Origin: Lysinibacter sp. HNR
GTDB lineage: Bacteria; Actinomycetota; Actinomycetes; Actinomycetales; Microbacteriaceae
Assembly: GCF_029760935.1 (NCBI RefSeq)
Contig: NZ_CP121684.1
Span: forward strand, 2,046,001-2,110,000
Direction of reading: 5' to 3'
DNA: 64,000 bases
The position numbers and the translations under genes were made by a program. Shown in pieces: positions 54,008-64,000 of this stretch; the stretch's first letter is position 1, and each line of letters begins with the position of its first letter. The notes beneath the pieces are model-generated. The model had not been told where the DNA came from, searched no databases, and saw nothing but the letters and a program-made list of their open reading frames with translations.

Positions 54008-54973
54008 ATGGAACACGATGCCTACACGCTCGCCGTTGATCTCGGCGGAACCAAAGTTGATGCGGCCCTCGTTAGTCGGGGCAGCATAGTCGCGGGGAGC
54101 AGGCACAGACAGCCGACAGGATCGCAAGCAACGCGAGAGGAGCTGGCCGCGTCTGTGAGCAGCGCACTCCAGCAATCAATCGCTTCGCTCCCCCCTCACA
54201 CTTCCATAGACAGGGTGGGAATTGCCACGGCCGGCCCCATTGACACCGGTGAGGGGACAACAACCCCCGTAAACCTCCCGGCGTGGAAAGAGTATCCCCT
54301 CCGTGACCTGGTAGCCTCCGCGGTTCTCCCGCTGTTTCCCGACGCACACATTGCTTTTGGTCTTGACGGCACAGCGATAGCCCTGGCCGAGCACCACTAC
54401 GGTTCGGGACGAGGGGTCACAAACTTTATGAGCATGGTGGTATCCACCGGTATTGGTGGCGGAGTGATTACCGACGGTTCCCTACTCAGAGGCGCCTCGG
54501 GTAACGCGGGTCACATTGGCCAAACCTATGTGAGCGGCTTTAGCCAGGCCCTGACGAGCACCCCAGAACCCCGCGGTCCTCGTGCCGGGTTTATTGGTGA
54601 TTCGCTTACTGTGGAGGAGGTTGCCTCCGGCCCGGCCAGTATCGCCTGGGCGCGCTCCTACGGATGGAACGGCAACGACGGTCACGATCTCGCTCGCGAC
54701 TACAGCGCCGGAAACGAGATCGCTATTGCCGCGGTAGAGCGTTCCGCGGCGGCCACCGGGCAGGCTATAGCGGGCGCCTCGGCACTCCTCAATCTTGAGC
54801 TGGTTGCGATTGGTGGGGGCTTCTCCCGAGTTACGCACGACTACGCTCGGCTGGTGCAGAAAGCCGTGACTCAGCATCCTCTGGCCTACGCGCGTAAAAC
54901 CCGGGTTGTGGCAAGCGAACTTGGTGATGACGGCCCCCTGCTGGGTGCCGCTCTGCTGGCCAAACAGGGATAG
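54008..54973 (+). CDS. ROK-family sugar kinase-like protein
   Basis: 321-residue ROK protein without an N-terminal helix-turn-helix, so more likely a kinase than a repressor. It begins with the ATP-binding phosphate-1 motif VDLGGTKVDAAL. The phosphate-2 region is VVSTGIGGGVITDGSLLRGASGNAGHIG. The catalytic Asp is in FGLDGTAIALAEHH, where ENDANA is usual. The zinc motif CxCGxxGCxE common to ROK proteins is absent. ATG 54008 is preferred to GTG 54002 because TAGACT lies six bases before it. Sugar specificity is unknown. Confidence 0.82.
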   Translation: MEHDAYTLAVDLGGTKVDAALVSRGSIVAGSRHRQPTGSQATREELAASVSSALQQSIASLPPHTSIDRVGIATAGPIDTGEGTTTPVNLPAWKEYPLRDLVASAVLPLFPDAHIAFGLDGTAIALAEHHYGSGRGVTNFMSMVVSTGIGGGVITDGSLLRGASGNAGHIGQTYVSGFSQALTSTPEPRGPRAGFIGDSLTVEEVASGPASIAWARSYGWNGNDGHDLARDYSAGNEIAIAAVERSAAATGQAIAGASALLNLELVAIGGGFSRVTHDYARLVQKAVTQHPLAYARKTRVVASELGDDGPLLGAALLAKQG

Positions 54974-55117
54974 CAGGTCCGGACGGAGTCCTCTTCCGCG
55001 GTTCGGCCGCGATGGATTCGCCCGGGCCCGACGCGTTGCTATCCCCTAAGGCACAAAGAGCTCTTCCCGCCAAGGCTCGAGATCGTGTCTCCTCCAAGGC
55101 TCAGATGTGTTCTGTGC

Positions 55118-55146
55118 TTGACTTTGTCACGCCATGCACATAGGTT
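55118..55146 (+). promoter_or_regulatory. Promoter of the GntR-ABC operon
   Basis: TTGACT (55118-55123), 17-base spacer, TAGGTT (55141-55146). The -10 overlaps the left arm of the adjacent operator. A normal leader of about 40 bases with a GAGG ribosome site follows. Confidence 0.6.
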
Positions 55147-55166
55147 AGCTAGTGGAGTAACTAACC
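55143..55166. promoter_or_regulatory. GntR (YtrA-type) operator
   Basis: Inverted repeat GGTTAG-C-TA-N6-TA-A-CTAACC covering the -10 and transcription start of the GntR-ABC operon. Position directly before a YtrA-like regulator gene implies autorepression. Confidence 0.7.
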
Positions 55167-55190
55167 AATTAAGACCAGTCTGAGGTGTTA

Positions 55191-55547
55191 ATGTTCACGG
55201 ATGATCAACCCATCTTCCAGCAACTCGCCGCCATGATCGCCGATGAGATCGTCAACGGCGTCTATCCAGAGGAATCTGCTGTGCCCTCCACCAATGAGTA
55301 CGCAGCTTTTTACCGCATTAATCCGGCCACCGCCGGTAAGGGCGTTAATCTTCTGGTCGAGCAGGGCATTCTCTACAAGAAACGAGGGGTTGGAATGTTT
55401 GTAGCCACTGGAGCTCAGGCCATTCTTCGTGCACAGCGACGAGCCGAGTTTCACACCCAATTTATTGAACCGCTCCTTCGCGAGGCACGGATACTCGGGA
55501 TTGAGCCGACAGAATTATCACAGATAATAGAGGAGAGTCAGCGATGA
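55191..55547 (+). CDS. GntR-family regulator, YtrA subfamily
   Basis: 118-residue regulator: a winged helix (PIFQQLAAMIADEIVNGVYPEESAVPSTNEYAAFYRINPATAGKGVNLLVEQGILYKKRGVGMFV) plus a short C-terminal dimerisation tail, the YtrA layout. ATG 55191 has GAGG at correct spacing; GTG 55185 overlaps that site. It is followed, with an ATGA overlap, by an ABC ATPase and then a permease. YtrA-type repressors commonly control a linked ABC exporter and respond to cell-wall stress. Confidence 0.92.
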   Translation: MFTDDQPIFQQLAAMIADEIVNGVYPEESAVPSTNEYAAFYRINPATAGKGVNLLVEQGILYKKRGVGMFVATGAQAILRAQRRAEFHTQFIEPLLREARILGIEPTELSQIIEESQR

Positions 55548-56497
55548 CACACACTGTTGAACTTCGTAACGTCACCAAATCCTTCCGCAAGAATACCGCG
55601 CTAGACCGAGTGAGCTTCACCGTTGCGGCAGGATCGGTCTGCGGGTTGCTCGGCCGCAACGGGGCGGGAAAAACCACCCTCATGTCGCTCCTCTCGGGGC
55701 AGGACCGTCCCACCTCTGGAACGGTGACGATAAACGGACAGACCCCCTACGAAAACGCAGATACTCTGGCTCAGATCAGTTATATTCGCGACAACCAGCG
55801 CTACCCCGACGACTATTACCTGCGGCATGTGCTCCGCATCGCGCCGGCTTTTGCGCAGCGCTGGGATGCAGACCTCGCGGCCGAACTGGCCGACGGCTTC
55901 CAGATCCCCGGGAAAACAAAGATCAAGAAACTCTCGCGCGGACAGCTCTCCGCAATCGCGATCATACTGGGGCTGGCCTCCCGAGCCCCCCTCACACTTT
56001 TTGACGAACCCTACCTCGGCCTTGACGTGGGAGCCCGCCACTTTTTCTACGATATCCTCCTCCGCGAGATCACCACTACCCCACGAACCGTTCTCTTCTC
56101 AACCCACCTGGTAGAGGAAGCGGAGCCCCTTTTTGACCACGTACTACTACTCAATGAGGGGCGTATTGTTATGGATGGCGCCCCCGACGAAATCCGCAAA
56201 ACCGCCTACATCGCCTCCGGGGCGGGAGAAAGAATCACAAGCTTTCTCTCCAACAAGCGCGTGCTCAATCAGCAAAACACCGGTTCCCTGCGATCGGCCG
56301 TTGTCGATGGAGAACTCACCGACGCTGTTGCGTCGGAGGCGCTCGCAAGCGGAGTCCAGGTCACAACAGCAACGCTGCAAGACCTGATGCTGGCCCAGGG
56401 TAACCCCGCACAACCGATATCTCCCGATCACCTCTCCCCCGCCTCAGCGTCTCCTGTGGCGTCCTCCATGCCCCCTCCCCCCAAGGATTTCTCATGA
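55544..56497 (+). CDS. ABC transporter ATP-binding protein (YtrB-like)
   Basis: 317-residue ATPase with Walker A GRNGAGKTT near 38-46, a variant signature LSRGQLSAIAIILGLASRAPLTLFDEPYLGLD, and the switch STHLVEEAEPLFD. The roughly 100 residues after the nucleotide domain form a variable extension ending in a Pro-rich stretch. It lies between the GntR regulator and the permease with ATGA overlaps at both ends, one of the tightest couplings in the window. Probable export or resistance function. Confidence 0.92.
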   Translation: MTHTVELRNVTKSFRKNTALDRVSFTVAAGSVCGLLGRNGAGKTTLMSLLSGQDRPTSGTVTINGQTPYENADTLAQISYIRDNQRYPDDYYLRHVLRIAPAFAQRWDADLAAELADGFQIPGKTKIKKLSRGQLSAIAIILGLASRAPLTLFDEPYLGLDVGARHFFYDILLREITTTPRTVLFSTHLVEEAEPLFDHVLLLNEGRIVMDGAPDEIRKTAYIASGAGERITSFLSNKRVLNQQNTGSLRSAVVDGELTDAVASEALASGVQVTTATLQDLMLAQGNPAQPISPDHLSPASASPVASSMPPPPKDFS

Positions 56498-57204
56498 ACA
56501 CCGTTATTCCCACCCTCAAACTGCACACTAATAGGCGCCTGTTCTCGTTCTACATACCCCTCATCATCCTGGCGATTGTCGCCCTCGTTTCTGTTGTGAT
56601 TTCGCTGCTTTTCTGGCGCTCCGGTTCCCAACCCGGATCACCCGACTGGATCATGGGAAGCCAAAGCAATCCCGGGTTGCTCTACTCGTACGCCGGATTT
56701 TTTGGTGCCCTCGGCGTAACCACGGTCTCTACCACGTTTCCCTTTGCGCTGTCGCTCGGGGCAACACGGCGAGGATTCACGGGAGGAACCTTCATCTGGC
56801 AAATCCTGATTTCCGCTTACCTGACGGTTATGCTCGGTGTGCTCATGCTCCTTGAAGTTGCCACTGGGCACTGGTTCAGCAACTTCTACATTTTTGACAT
56901 CACCATCCTGGGCGCAGGGAACCTCGCCCAGCTCATTCCCAACGTGTTCCTCGGCACCCTCACGATACTTGCGATCAGCAGCTTCTTTGGGGCTTCCTGG
57001 CTACGCCTGGGCTCGCGTGGGCCCCAACTCGTTGCCCTGGGGTTTGTTCTTATCGTGCTGGTGGCACTGATAATATTCATCCCCTCTGCATCCGAGATCT
57101 TTAAGGCGTTTCAGCTCTGGTGGCTGGGAGCACTCTCCCTCGCAACAATCCTTCTGTGCTCCGTAGGCACCTGGTTGTTTCTCCGCCCGGTAACGGTGCG
57201 GTAG
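56494..57204 (+). CDS. ABC transporter membrane protein of the GntR-ABC operon
   Basis: 236-residue integral membrane protein with six hydrophobic segments (IPLIILAIVALVSVVISLLF first, about residues 21-40) and a TRRGFTGGTF loop similar to permeases of YtrA-controlled exporters. Translation is coupled to the ATPase. There is no binding protein, so it is an exporter or a sensor module rather than an importer. Substrate unknown. Confidence 0.82.
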   Translation: MNTVIPTLKLHTNRRLFSFYIPLIILAIVALVSVVISLLFWRSGSQPGSPDWIMGSQSNPGLLYSYAGFFGALGVTTVSTTFPFALSLGATRRGFTGGTFIWQILISAYLTVMLGVLMLLEVATGHWFSNFYIFDITILGAGNLAQLIPNVFLGTLTILAISSFFGASWLRLGSRGPQLVALGFVLIVLVALIIFIPSASEIFKAFQLWWLGALSLATILLCSVGTWLFLRPVTVR

Positions 57205-57246
57205 TTCACGGCAAGAACGCGCGGGCGGTCAGCGGCGATTCCCAGA

Positions 57247-58530
57247 TCAGCGACGGCCCCCCGCAGCCCAATCGTCCTCAACCGGGCGGGGAACACGCAG
57301 CACAAACGCAGACCAGATTGCCCCCAGATAAAGAACGGTCAGCACCCCGATCGGCACGGTCCACCCTCCCGTGAGGTCGTGTAAAAAACCGATACCGAGC
57401 GGTCCTACCGTGCCCAGGGTGTACCCCACCGACTGCACAAAACCGCTTAGCGCGATGGCGCTGTGGTGACTGCGTGTGCGGCGATTGATAAGAAGAAGGG
57501 CAATGGGAAAGAGCGCGGGCCCAATCCCCGCCAAAACGACCCAGAGCCAGGTGAGCGTCTCAGGAAAAAGAAGCAGCCCCGCGTAGCCCAGAATTCCACA
57601 CCCGATAAAGAGGTAGATCAGGGGACTCACGCTTCCCAGGCGATTGGCAAGCCACGGTACCAGGAGGGACGCGGGAAGCCCCATGAGAGCAAAAACACCC
57701 AACAGGCTTCCGGCCTCGGCCGTGGTGACACCCGCCGTTTCCGTGAGGATACTGGGCAGCCACGAAAACATGCTGTAGGCGTTCATACTGGAGAGCGTAA
57801 AAACCAGGGTAACGGCCCAGGCAACCGGTGAATGACGCATCTTCCCGGTGATAACGGGACCGGTCACGGGAGGGTTACCGGATCGTGCGGTGTCGTTCGG
57901 TGCCCCCGCACCCTGATTGTGCAGCGTAGACATTCGGCGATGTGCCCCGATAACAATCGCTACCCAGGGAACCAGCACAACTACGCCAAGAGCCGCCCAC
58001 ACCGCAAAGGAAGCACGCCACCCCGCCTCCGCAGCTATCGGGACCGCAAGAAATGCCGGAGCAAAGGTCCCCACCGCGATTAACGTTGTGTAAGCCGTTG
58101 TCATCAAAGCAATGTTCTGGGAAAAGTTTTTCTTTACCAGAGGCGGGAGGAGAACGTTCCCCATCCCTATTCCGGCAAAAATCAGAATACTTCCCACAAT
58201 AAGCCACACGCTCGAGGGAGAAACGGTGCGAACGATTAGCCCAAAAGCTTGGATCGCTAGTGCAAGAACCGTGACGGACTCCAGAGATGCCCGGCGCACA
58301 ATTGACGGTGTCAGGGCACCGCAGATCGCAAAGAGAACGGGAGGAAGCATCCCGATAATCGCCATGTCCGAAACACTCAACTGCATATCCTGCGCAATAT
58401 ACACAAAGACCGGTGAGGCGGCAGCAACCGCGCTGCGCAGGTTAAGGGCCATGAGAAAGATAGCAACCAGCACCAAAATCTTTCCCGAGAAGGAGCCAAA
58501 GAGAGACGAAGAACCCTTCACAAAAATCAC
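57247..58530 (-). CDS. MFS transporter, CynX/NimT type
   Basis: 427-residue major-facilitator protein with 12 hydrophobic segments and a central basic loop (GAHRRMSTLHNQGAG). The start FLMALNLRSAVAAASPVFVYI and later NVLLPPLVKKNFSQNIALMTTAYTTLIAVGTFAP fit the cyanate/2-nitroimidazole transporter group (CynX, NimT/YycB). The actual substrate is unknown. Its ATG overlaps the ribF stop by four bases, an odd but close coupling. Confidence 0.85.
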   Translation of the reverse strand: MIFVKGSSSLFGSFSGKILVLVAIFLMALNLRSAVAAASPVFVYIAQDMQLSVSDMAIIGMLPPVLFAICGALTPSIVRRASLESVTVLALAIQAFGLIVRTVSPSSVWLIVGSILIFAGIGMGNVLLPPLVKKNFSQNIALMTTAYTTLIAVGTFAPAFLAVPIAAEAGWRASFAVWAALGVVVLVPWVAIVIGAHRRMSTLHNQGAGAPNDTARSGNPPVTGPVITGKMRHSPVAWAVTLVFTLSSMNAYSMFSWLPSILTETAGVTTAEAGSLLGVFALMGLPASLLVPWLANRLGSVSPLIYLFIGCGILGYAGLLLFPETLTWLWVVLAGIGPALFPIALLLINRRTRSHHSAIALSGFVQSVGYTLGTVGPLGIGFLHDLTGGWTVPIGVLTVLYLGAIWSAFVLRVPRPVEDDWAAGGRR

Positions 58531-59522
58531 GTCCCCAGAATCCGACGCGTCTCCGCAACATCGTTGGTGATCTGATCAATAAGAAGGTCAAGCGATTTGA
58601 AAGCTACCATTCCCCTGATTCTCGAGACAAATTCAACCGTAATGGTGCGCCCATAGAGATCGAGTGTTCGATCAATAACGTAGGCTTCGACTTGGCTCTG
58701 GGCAACATCACCAAAGGTAGGGTTCACCCCCACAGAAATCGCGGCGGGGAGTCTCTCGACCGTACCCGCGGCATCGTCCGTGCCCAGGAGCACCCATCCC
58801 GCGTAAACCCCATCAGCCGGAACCATCCCCTCCGGCTCTGGGCTCAAATTTGCCGTGGGAAAGCCCAACTCGCGTCCTCGCTGTGCTCCGTGCACCACCT
58901 CACCGCGTACGGAGTGTGGCTTCCCCAGCAACTCAGCGGCACGCTCCACCTCACCGTGTTTGAGCGCGGAACGAATCATAGTGGCCGAGACCCGAAGATG
59001 TTCTTTTTTGTTTGTGAGCGAGTCGGACGTGTGAATCTTCTCGTCGGGAACAACCACGTTCTCCACCAGCTCAACGGTAAAACCTAGTCGCTCCCCAGCT
59101 CTCATCAGGGTGTCGGTATTCCCCGAGCCTCCCTGTCCGTATCGAAAATCGGGCCCCACAAGAACGTGTTTTGCAGATAGTTTTCCCGCCAGAATATCTC
59201 TCGCAAAATCGTCGGGCGTGGTCGCGGCAAAGTCGGCGTCAAAGGGGATGTTCACCACAGTGTCGATATTTTCCTGATCCAGGAGTTCCAACTTCTGCGC
59301 CTGGCTGAGTAGCGGTTCGGGGCAGGCCTCGGGGGCAACCACACTGAGCGGATTATTACTGAAGGTAAACACGACAGTCGCAAGACCCCGCTCATCCGCC
59401 ACAGAACGCAATCGACGGAGGATCTGCGTGTGCCCCACATGGATCGCGTCAAACTTGCCCACGGCAACAACAGACCCCGGAAGGTCGGAGGGAATCGTCT
59501 CAAGTGAAGAAAAAACACGCAT
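58527..59522 (-). CDS. ribF: Bifunctional riboflavin kinase / FAD synthetase
   Basis: Makes FMN and FAD from riboflavin. Starting at ATG 59522 the protein has 331 residues: an N-terminal nucleotidyltransferase domain (VAVGKFDAIHVGHTQILRRL with the HxGH site) and a C-terminal flavokinase domain from about residue 185 (VRGEVVHGAQRGRELGFPTANLSPEPEGMVPADGVYAGW). The open frame upstream encodes hydrophobic residues belonging to another frame and is not included. It lies in the leftward operon with truB. Confidence 0.95.
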   Translation of the reverse strand: MRVFSSLETIPSDLPGSVVAVGKFDAIHVGHTQILRRLRSVADERGLATVVFTFSNNPLSVVAPEACPEPLLSQAQKLELLDQENIDTVVNIPFDADFAATTPDDFARDILAGKLSAKHVLVGPDFRYGQGGSGNTDTLMRAGERLGFTVELVENVVVPDEKIHTSDSLTNKKEHLRVSATMIRSALKHGEVERAAELLGKPHSVRGEVVHGAQRGRELGFPTANLSPEPEGMVPADGVYAGWVLLGTDDAAGTVERLPAAISVGVNPTFGDVAQSQVEAYVIDRTLDLYGRTITVEFVSRIRGMVAFKSLDLLIDQITNDVAETRRILGT

Positions 59523-59526
59523 AAGT

Positions 59527-59949
59527 TTAAACTGTCCGATACGAGTCACGGCGCTTGAGCCAAAGGATACCAAGCACAGGAAGAACAAGAGGAATAAAAA
59601 TATAACCGCGGCCAAAACCAGACCACACAGTATCGTGAGGGAAAAGATCACCCATCGCCAGGCTCAGCACGCCCACAACCAACACGCCACACATCTCAAA
59701 GATAACGGCCGCCCAGGCGATAGTGCGCCACCCCCGACCGGGACGCAGCAGTGCAACCGCGGCAACGCAATACACCACACCCGCGACAGCGGAGAGAAGA
59801 TATGCCACGGGAGCCTCTTCAAACTTGGTAGCAATTTGATACACCGAACGAGCGACGGCGGCCAAGGCTAAAATACCGTACACCACAACAAGCACCCGGC
59901 CCAGACCAATACTTTTTTGCCGCTCAGACTCTCTACTCACCTCAGACAT
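59527..59949 (-). CDS. Four-helix membrane protein, unknown function
   Basis: 140-residue membrane protein with four hydrophobic segments (VLVVVYGILALAAVARSVYQI, VAYLLSAVAGVVYCVAAVALL, IAWAAVIFEMCGVLVVGVL, IFIPLVLPVLGILWL). I do not recognise it beyond similarity in style to small Micrococcales membrane proteins encoded beside ribF. It ends four bases before ribF, so it is in the same operon. Confidence 0.75.
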   Translation of the reverse strand: MSEVSRESERQKSIGLGRVLVVVYGILALAAVARSVYQIATKFEEAPVAYLLSAVAGVVYCVAAVALLRPGRGWRTIAWAAVIFEMCGVLVVGVLSLAMGDLFPHDTVWSGFGRGYIFIPLVLPVLGILWLKRRDSYRTV

Positions 59950-59997
59950 AACAGGCTAAGTTTACTCGTAAATAACGAGGTTCAGTGGCACTCGGCA

Positions 59998-60366
59998 TCA
60001 CGCGCCCTGCACCGTCCAGATCTGAAGCATACGAAACACCATCACAGCGACGGTTCCTCCCACAACCGCCAGGATGAGATTACTCCACTTGGTGCGATCG
60101 CTGAGTGCCCAAAACCCCGCGACAGCGGGAATCGCAAGGGCGCAGATCAGGTACAGCGCAAACTCCAGACCGTCTCCGGTGGGCTGGTTCCCCGCCATCG
60201 GCGCAATAATCGCTATGATCGCCTGCGCGATGAGCAACACCTCAACCAGCAGTACAGATCCCAGCGTATAGTCGTTCGGGCCACGCCGAGCCAGGAAAAA
60301 TCCGAGACAAATAACCGCGGCGATGCACGCGACCCACACCTGTAACCAGGCAAACCACTCAATCAT
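59998..60366 (-). CDS. Small membrane protein, unknown function
   Basis: 122-residue protein with four hydrophobic segments (LQVWVACIAAVICLGFFLA, YTLGSVLLVEVLLIAQAIIAIIAP, LEFALYLICALAIPAVAGFWAL, LILAVVGGTVAVMVFRML). Its ATG overlaps the truB stop (ATGA), placing it firmly in the truB operon. Function unknown; similar proteins occur next to truB/ribF in related actinobacteria. Confidence 0.75.
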   Translation of the reverse strand: MIEWFAWLQVWVACIAAVICLGFFLARRGPNDYTLGSVLLVEVLLIAQAIIAIIAPMAGNQPTGDGLEFALYLICALAIPAVAGFWALSDRTKWSNLILAVVGGTVAVMVFRMLQIWTVQGA

Positions 60367-61310
60367 GCGTGCACCACCGGGAAGTTCACAATCACCCGCG
60401 TTTCTCCCCGAGTAACGCTCACGAGACCCACCAGACGACCGTCAGGCGCAAGTGCCGCAACAATTGGTGCATGCCAGGCGTGCCCGGCGCCCTCTGTCTG
60501 CCCAACACGCACCCGTTTACCCTGCTCAAGCGCCAGGGTCTGTTCCGCGCTCAAGGAGAGTGTGGGAAACAGGTGTGAGGCAACGGAGGCGGCCCCCCGA
60601 AGCTGATCGGCCAGGTTGTCGGCATCAAGATCAACAGCGTCCTTGATATCAAACGGACCCACCCGAGTGCGTCGGAGCGCGGTCAAGTGCCCACCCACTC
60701 CAAGAGCGTCTCCCAGATCACGCGCGAGGGCCCGAATATAGGTGCCCGATGAGCACACCACCCGCACATCGCAGTCGAGCGCGGTCAGTGTTTTGTCGGT
60801 GTAAACCGGACGCGGAACGTCCACAATCACAAACTCGCTCACCGTCACGGGCCGGGCCGGTAGATCAACACTCTCACCGGATCTCACCCGATCGTATGCT
60901 CTCTTTCCAGCCACCTTAATCGCGCTTACCGCGCTCGGACGCTGTTTAATATCCCCCGTAAGATCACGAATACCCAGACTCAGCCGCTCCGGGGTAATAG
61001 CCCGAATCGCCTCCTCAGGGGCGGTTTTGAGAGTTTCTCCCTCTCGATCGTCGGTCACCGTTGTTGAACCCAACCGTATGGTGGCCACATATTCCTTATC
61101 CGCACCCACCAAAAACGTGAGCAGACGGGTGGAACTTCCCACCCCCGCAACAAGCATCCCCGTTGCCATCGGATCAAGGGTCCCCGCGTGACCCACCTTT
61201 TTGAGGCCCAACTTCTTACGGATTCGCGACACCACATCGTGACTAGTCATGCCCTCGGGCTTATCGATCAGCAGAATACCCGTGGGAACCGTCCCGTCAG
61301 CAAGAGACAC
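60363..61310 (-). CDS. truB: tRNA pseudouridine-55 synthase
   Basis: Forms pseudouridine at position 55 in the T loop of tRNAs. With the GTG 61310 start the protein has 315 residues. The catalytic Asp46 is in GHAGTLDPMATGMLV, preceded by LLIDKPEGMTSHDVV. The SSGTYIRALARDLGDALG segment and the C-terminal half complete the TruB fold. GTG 61310 is chosen because AGGACG lies just upstream; a TTG at 61325 would overlap the preceding gene. Usually follows rbfA/infB, but here it follows a kinase-like gene. Confidence 0.94.
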   Translation of the reverse strand: MSLADGTVPTGILLIDKPEGMTSHDVVSRIRKKLGLKKVGHAGTLDPMATGMLVAGVGSSTRLLTFLVGADKEYVATIRLGSTTVTDDREGETLKTAPEEAIRAITPERLSLGIRDLTGDIKQRPSAVSAIKVAGKRAYDRVRSGESVDLPARPVTVSEFVIVDVPRPVYTDKTLTALDCDVRVVCSSGTYIRALARDLGDALGVGGHLTALRRTRVGPFDIKDAVDLDADNLADQLRGAASVASHLFPTLSLSAEQTLALEQGKRVRVGQTEGAGHAWHAPIVAALAPDGRLVGLVSVTRGETRVIVNFPVVHA

Positions 61311-61318
61311 AAAACGTC

Positions 61319-61954
61319 CTAACAAAAATCGTGGAACACGCGAACCGGATGATCGGAATCACTGAGATCCACGGCAGCCGCCGCATACGAAATGGGCCGC
61401 ACCCGCTGTCGGTACAGAGTATCGGCGGCGGCGTTACGAATAGCAGACGGTGAATCACCCACCGAAACCCTATCCGAAAAAAGCCACAGAGATTGATTCC
61501 ACACTCCGCGAAGCGTGGGTCGATTCAAAAACGGACCGTCCACGATCAGAACCGCATCCGCGGGCGCGGTTATCCAGCGGGACTCATACGGTTGGTCACG
61601 CTGTTTATCAAATCCCTCACACACAAAGCCGGTACTACCACCGAGTTTGAACGGGCCGATAAGCACTCTGCGGAGGAGAGACTCGTCATACGCGTACTCG
61701 TAGTATCCACGACTGGAGTCACGCCCCATCAGATAGCGGATAGCGGCCGGGGCAAAAAAGTCCTCCAGGCTGGCACGAAAAACCGCGACACTCCTGTGGG
61801 TAAACTCCTGGGCGAGATCATCGGCAAAGGCACCACCCGCAGCACCATAAGCCGTATCGCAGCCCAGTATGGTGCGACCACGCGGATAGAGCGCCAGATA
61901 GTCGTCGATCAGTTGGGCGATGACCTTCTTCTTTGCGCTACTCCACCTGAACAT
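61319..61954 (-). CDS. Uridine-kinase-like P-loop protein lacking the Walker A lysine
   Basis: 211-residue protein with the layout of uridine kinase/phosphoribulokinase-like enzymes. The segment TILGCDTAYGAAGGAFADDLAQEF (about residues 28-51) sits where the P-loop GxxGxGK(S/T) should be, but the Lys and Ser/Thr are replaced. Downstream are FFAPAAIRYLMGRDSSRGYYEYAYDESLLRRVLIGPFK and ADAVLIVDGPFLNRPTLRGVWNQSLWLF, matching the substrate lid and Walker B-type region. It may bind nucleotides without kinase activity or be a pseudoenzyme. First gene of the truB operon. Confidence 0.65.
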   Translation of the reverse strand: MFRWSSAKKKVIAQLIDDYLALYPRGRTILGCDTAYGAAGGAFADDLAQEFTHRSVAVFRASLEDFFAPAAIRYLMGRDSSRGYYEYAYDESLLRRVLIGPFKLGGSTGFVCEGFDKQRDQPYESRWITAPADAVLIVDGPFLNRPTLRGVWNQSLWLFSDRVSVGDSPSAIRNAAADTLYRQRVRPISYAAAAVDLSDSDHPVRVFHDFC

Positions 61955-61996
61955 GCCCCCAGTCTACGGTGCTCCCGCTGCGATACGCTTGTGGTC

Positions 61997-64000
<2,004 letters not shown>

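Noticed and set aside
55597-57204. GntR-ABC operon considered as an importer
   Set aside because: No binding protein and the regulator type and permease style fit exporters or stress modules.

Overview
The window looks like a chromosomal segment of an actinobacterium with intermediate GC content, most likely family Microbacteriaceae (order Micrococcales). The evidence is the tmRNA tag ANSKRTDFALAA, the actinobacterial block prfB-ftsE-ftsX-smpB-ssrA, a short MutY without a Nudix domain, ankyrin and LapA-type membrane proteins around ssrA, and many genes that appear to be transcribed without a leader (a -10 hexamer, six or seven bases, then the start codon).

Layout. 1-2077: a polar amino-acid ABC importer, with its ATPase cut by the window edge. 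2188-6153: copper exporter CopA under a CsoR-type palindrome, then lemA-htpX. 6291-10856: succinate-semialdehyde dehydrogenase, then a tightly coupled operon of type III polyketide synthase, methyltransferase and flavin monooxygenase, probably making an alkylresorcinol or alkylpyrone-derived lipid. About 11.4-21.1 kb: an accessory island ending at a tRNA-Lys. It holds phage-like small proteins, two divergent XRE regulators with an ImmA/IrrE-type metalloprotease, broken IS110 and IS3 elements, a surface leucine-rich-repeat protein with a sortase-like LASTG tail, and a decayed holin-like gene.

21.3-41.6 kb returns to core genome: a hisN-like phosphatase, a MarR/NmrA-like pair, an aldonolactone oxidase with a PLP aldolase/deaminase, ssrA, smpB, ftsX, ftsE and prfB. 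A polyamine-degradation group follows (aminobutyraldehyde dehydrogenase, Lrp regulator, class III aminotransferase, agmatine deiminase); with GabD at 6.3 kb it outlines agmatine/putrescine to GABA to succinate. A purine permease follows. Its 5' end carries an IS1634-type element bordered by a 117-bp direct repeat of the gene's own start region. rpsO comes next.

41.7-64 kb: an FtsX-like export ABC system, a second inositol-phosphatase-type gene, a luciferase-like oxidoreductase, an FKBP isomerase, glutamate dehydrogenase, an FAH-family hydrolase, aspartase, a large secreted glycosidase-like protein, a GNAT, a ROK protein, a GntR(YtrA)-ABC operon with a clear self-operator, and a leftward operon (kinase-like protein, truB, two membrane proteins, ribF, an MFS transporter) divergent from mutY. 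mutY overlaps the tail of guaB, which runs off the window.

No CRISPR array, rRNA or convincing complete defence island was found. The most distinctive items are the IS1634-type insertion with its very long target duplication, the LRR surface protein with near-identical 66-bp repeats inside the IS-rich island, and the divergent repressor/protease module with GTCTAA operators.
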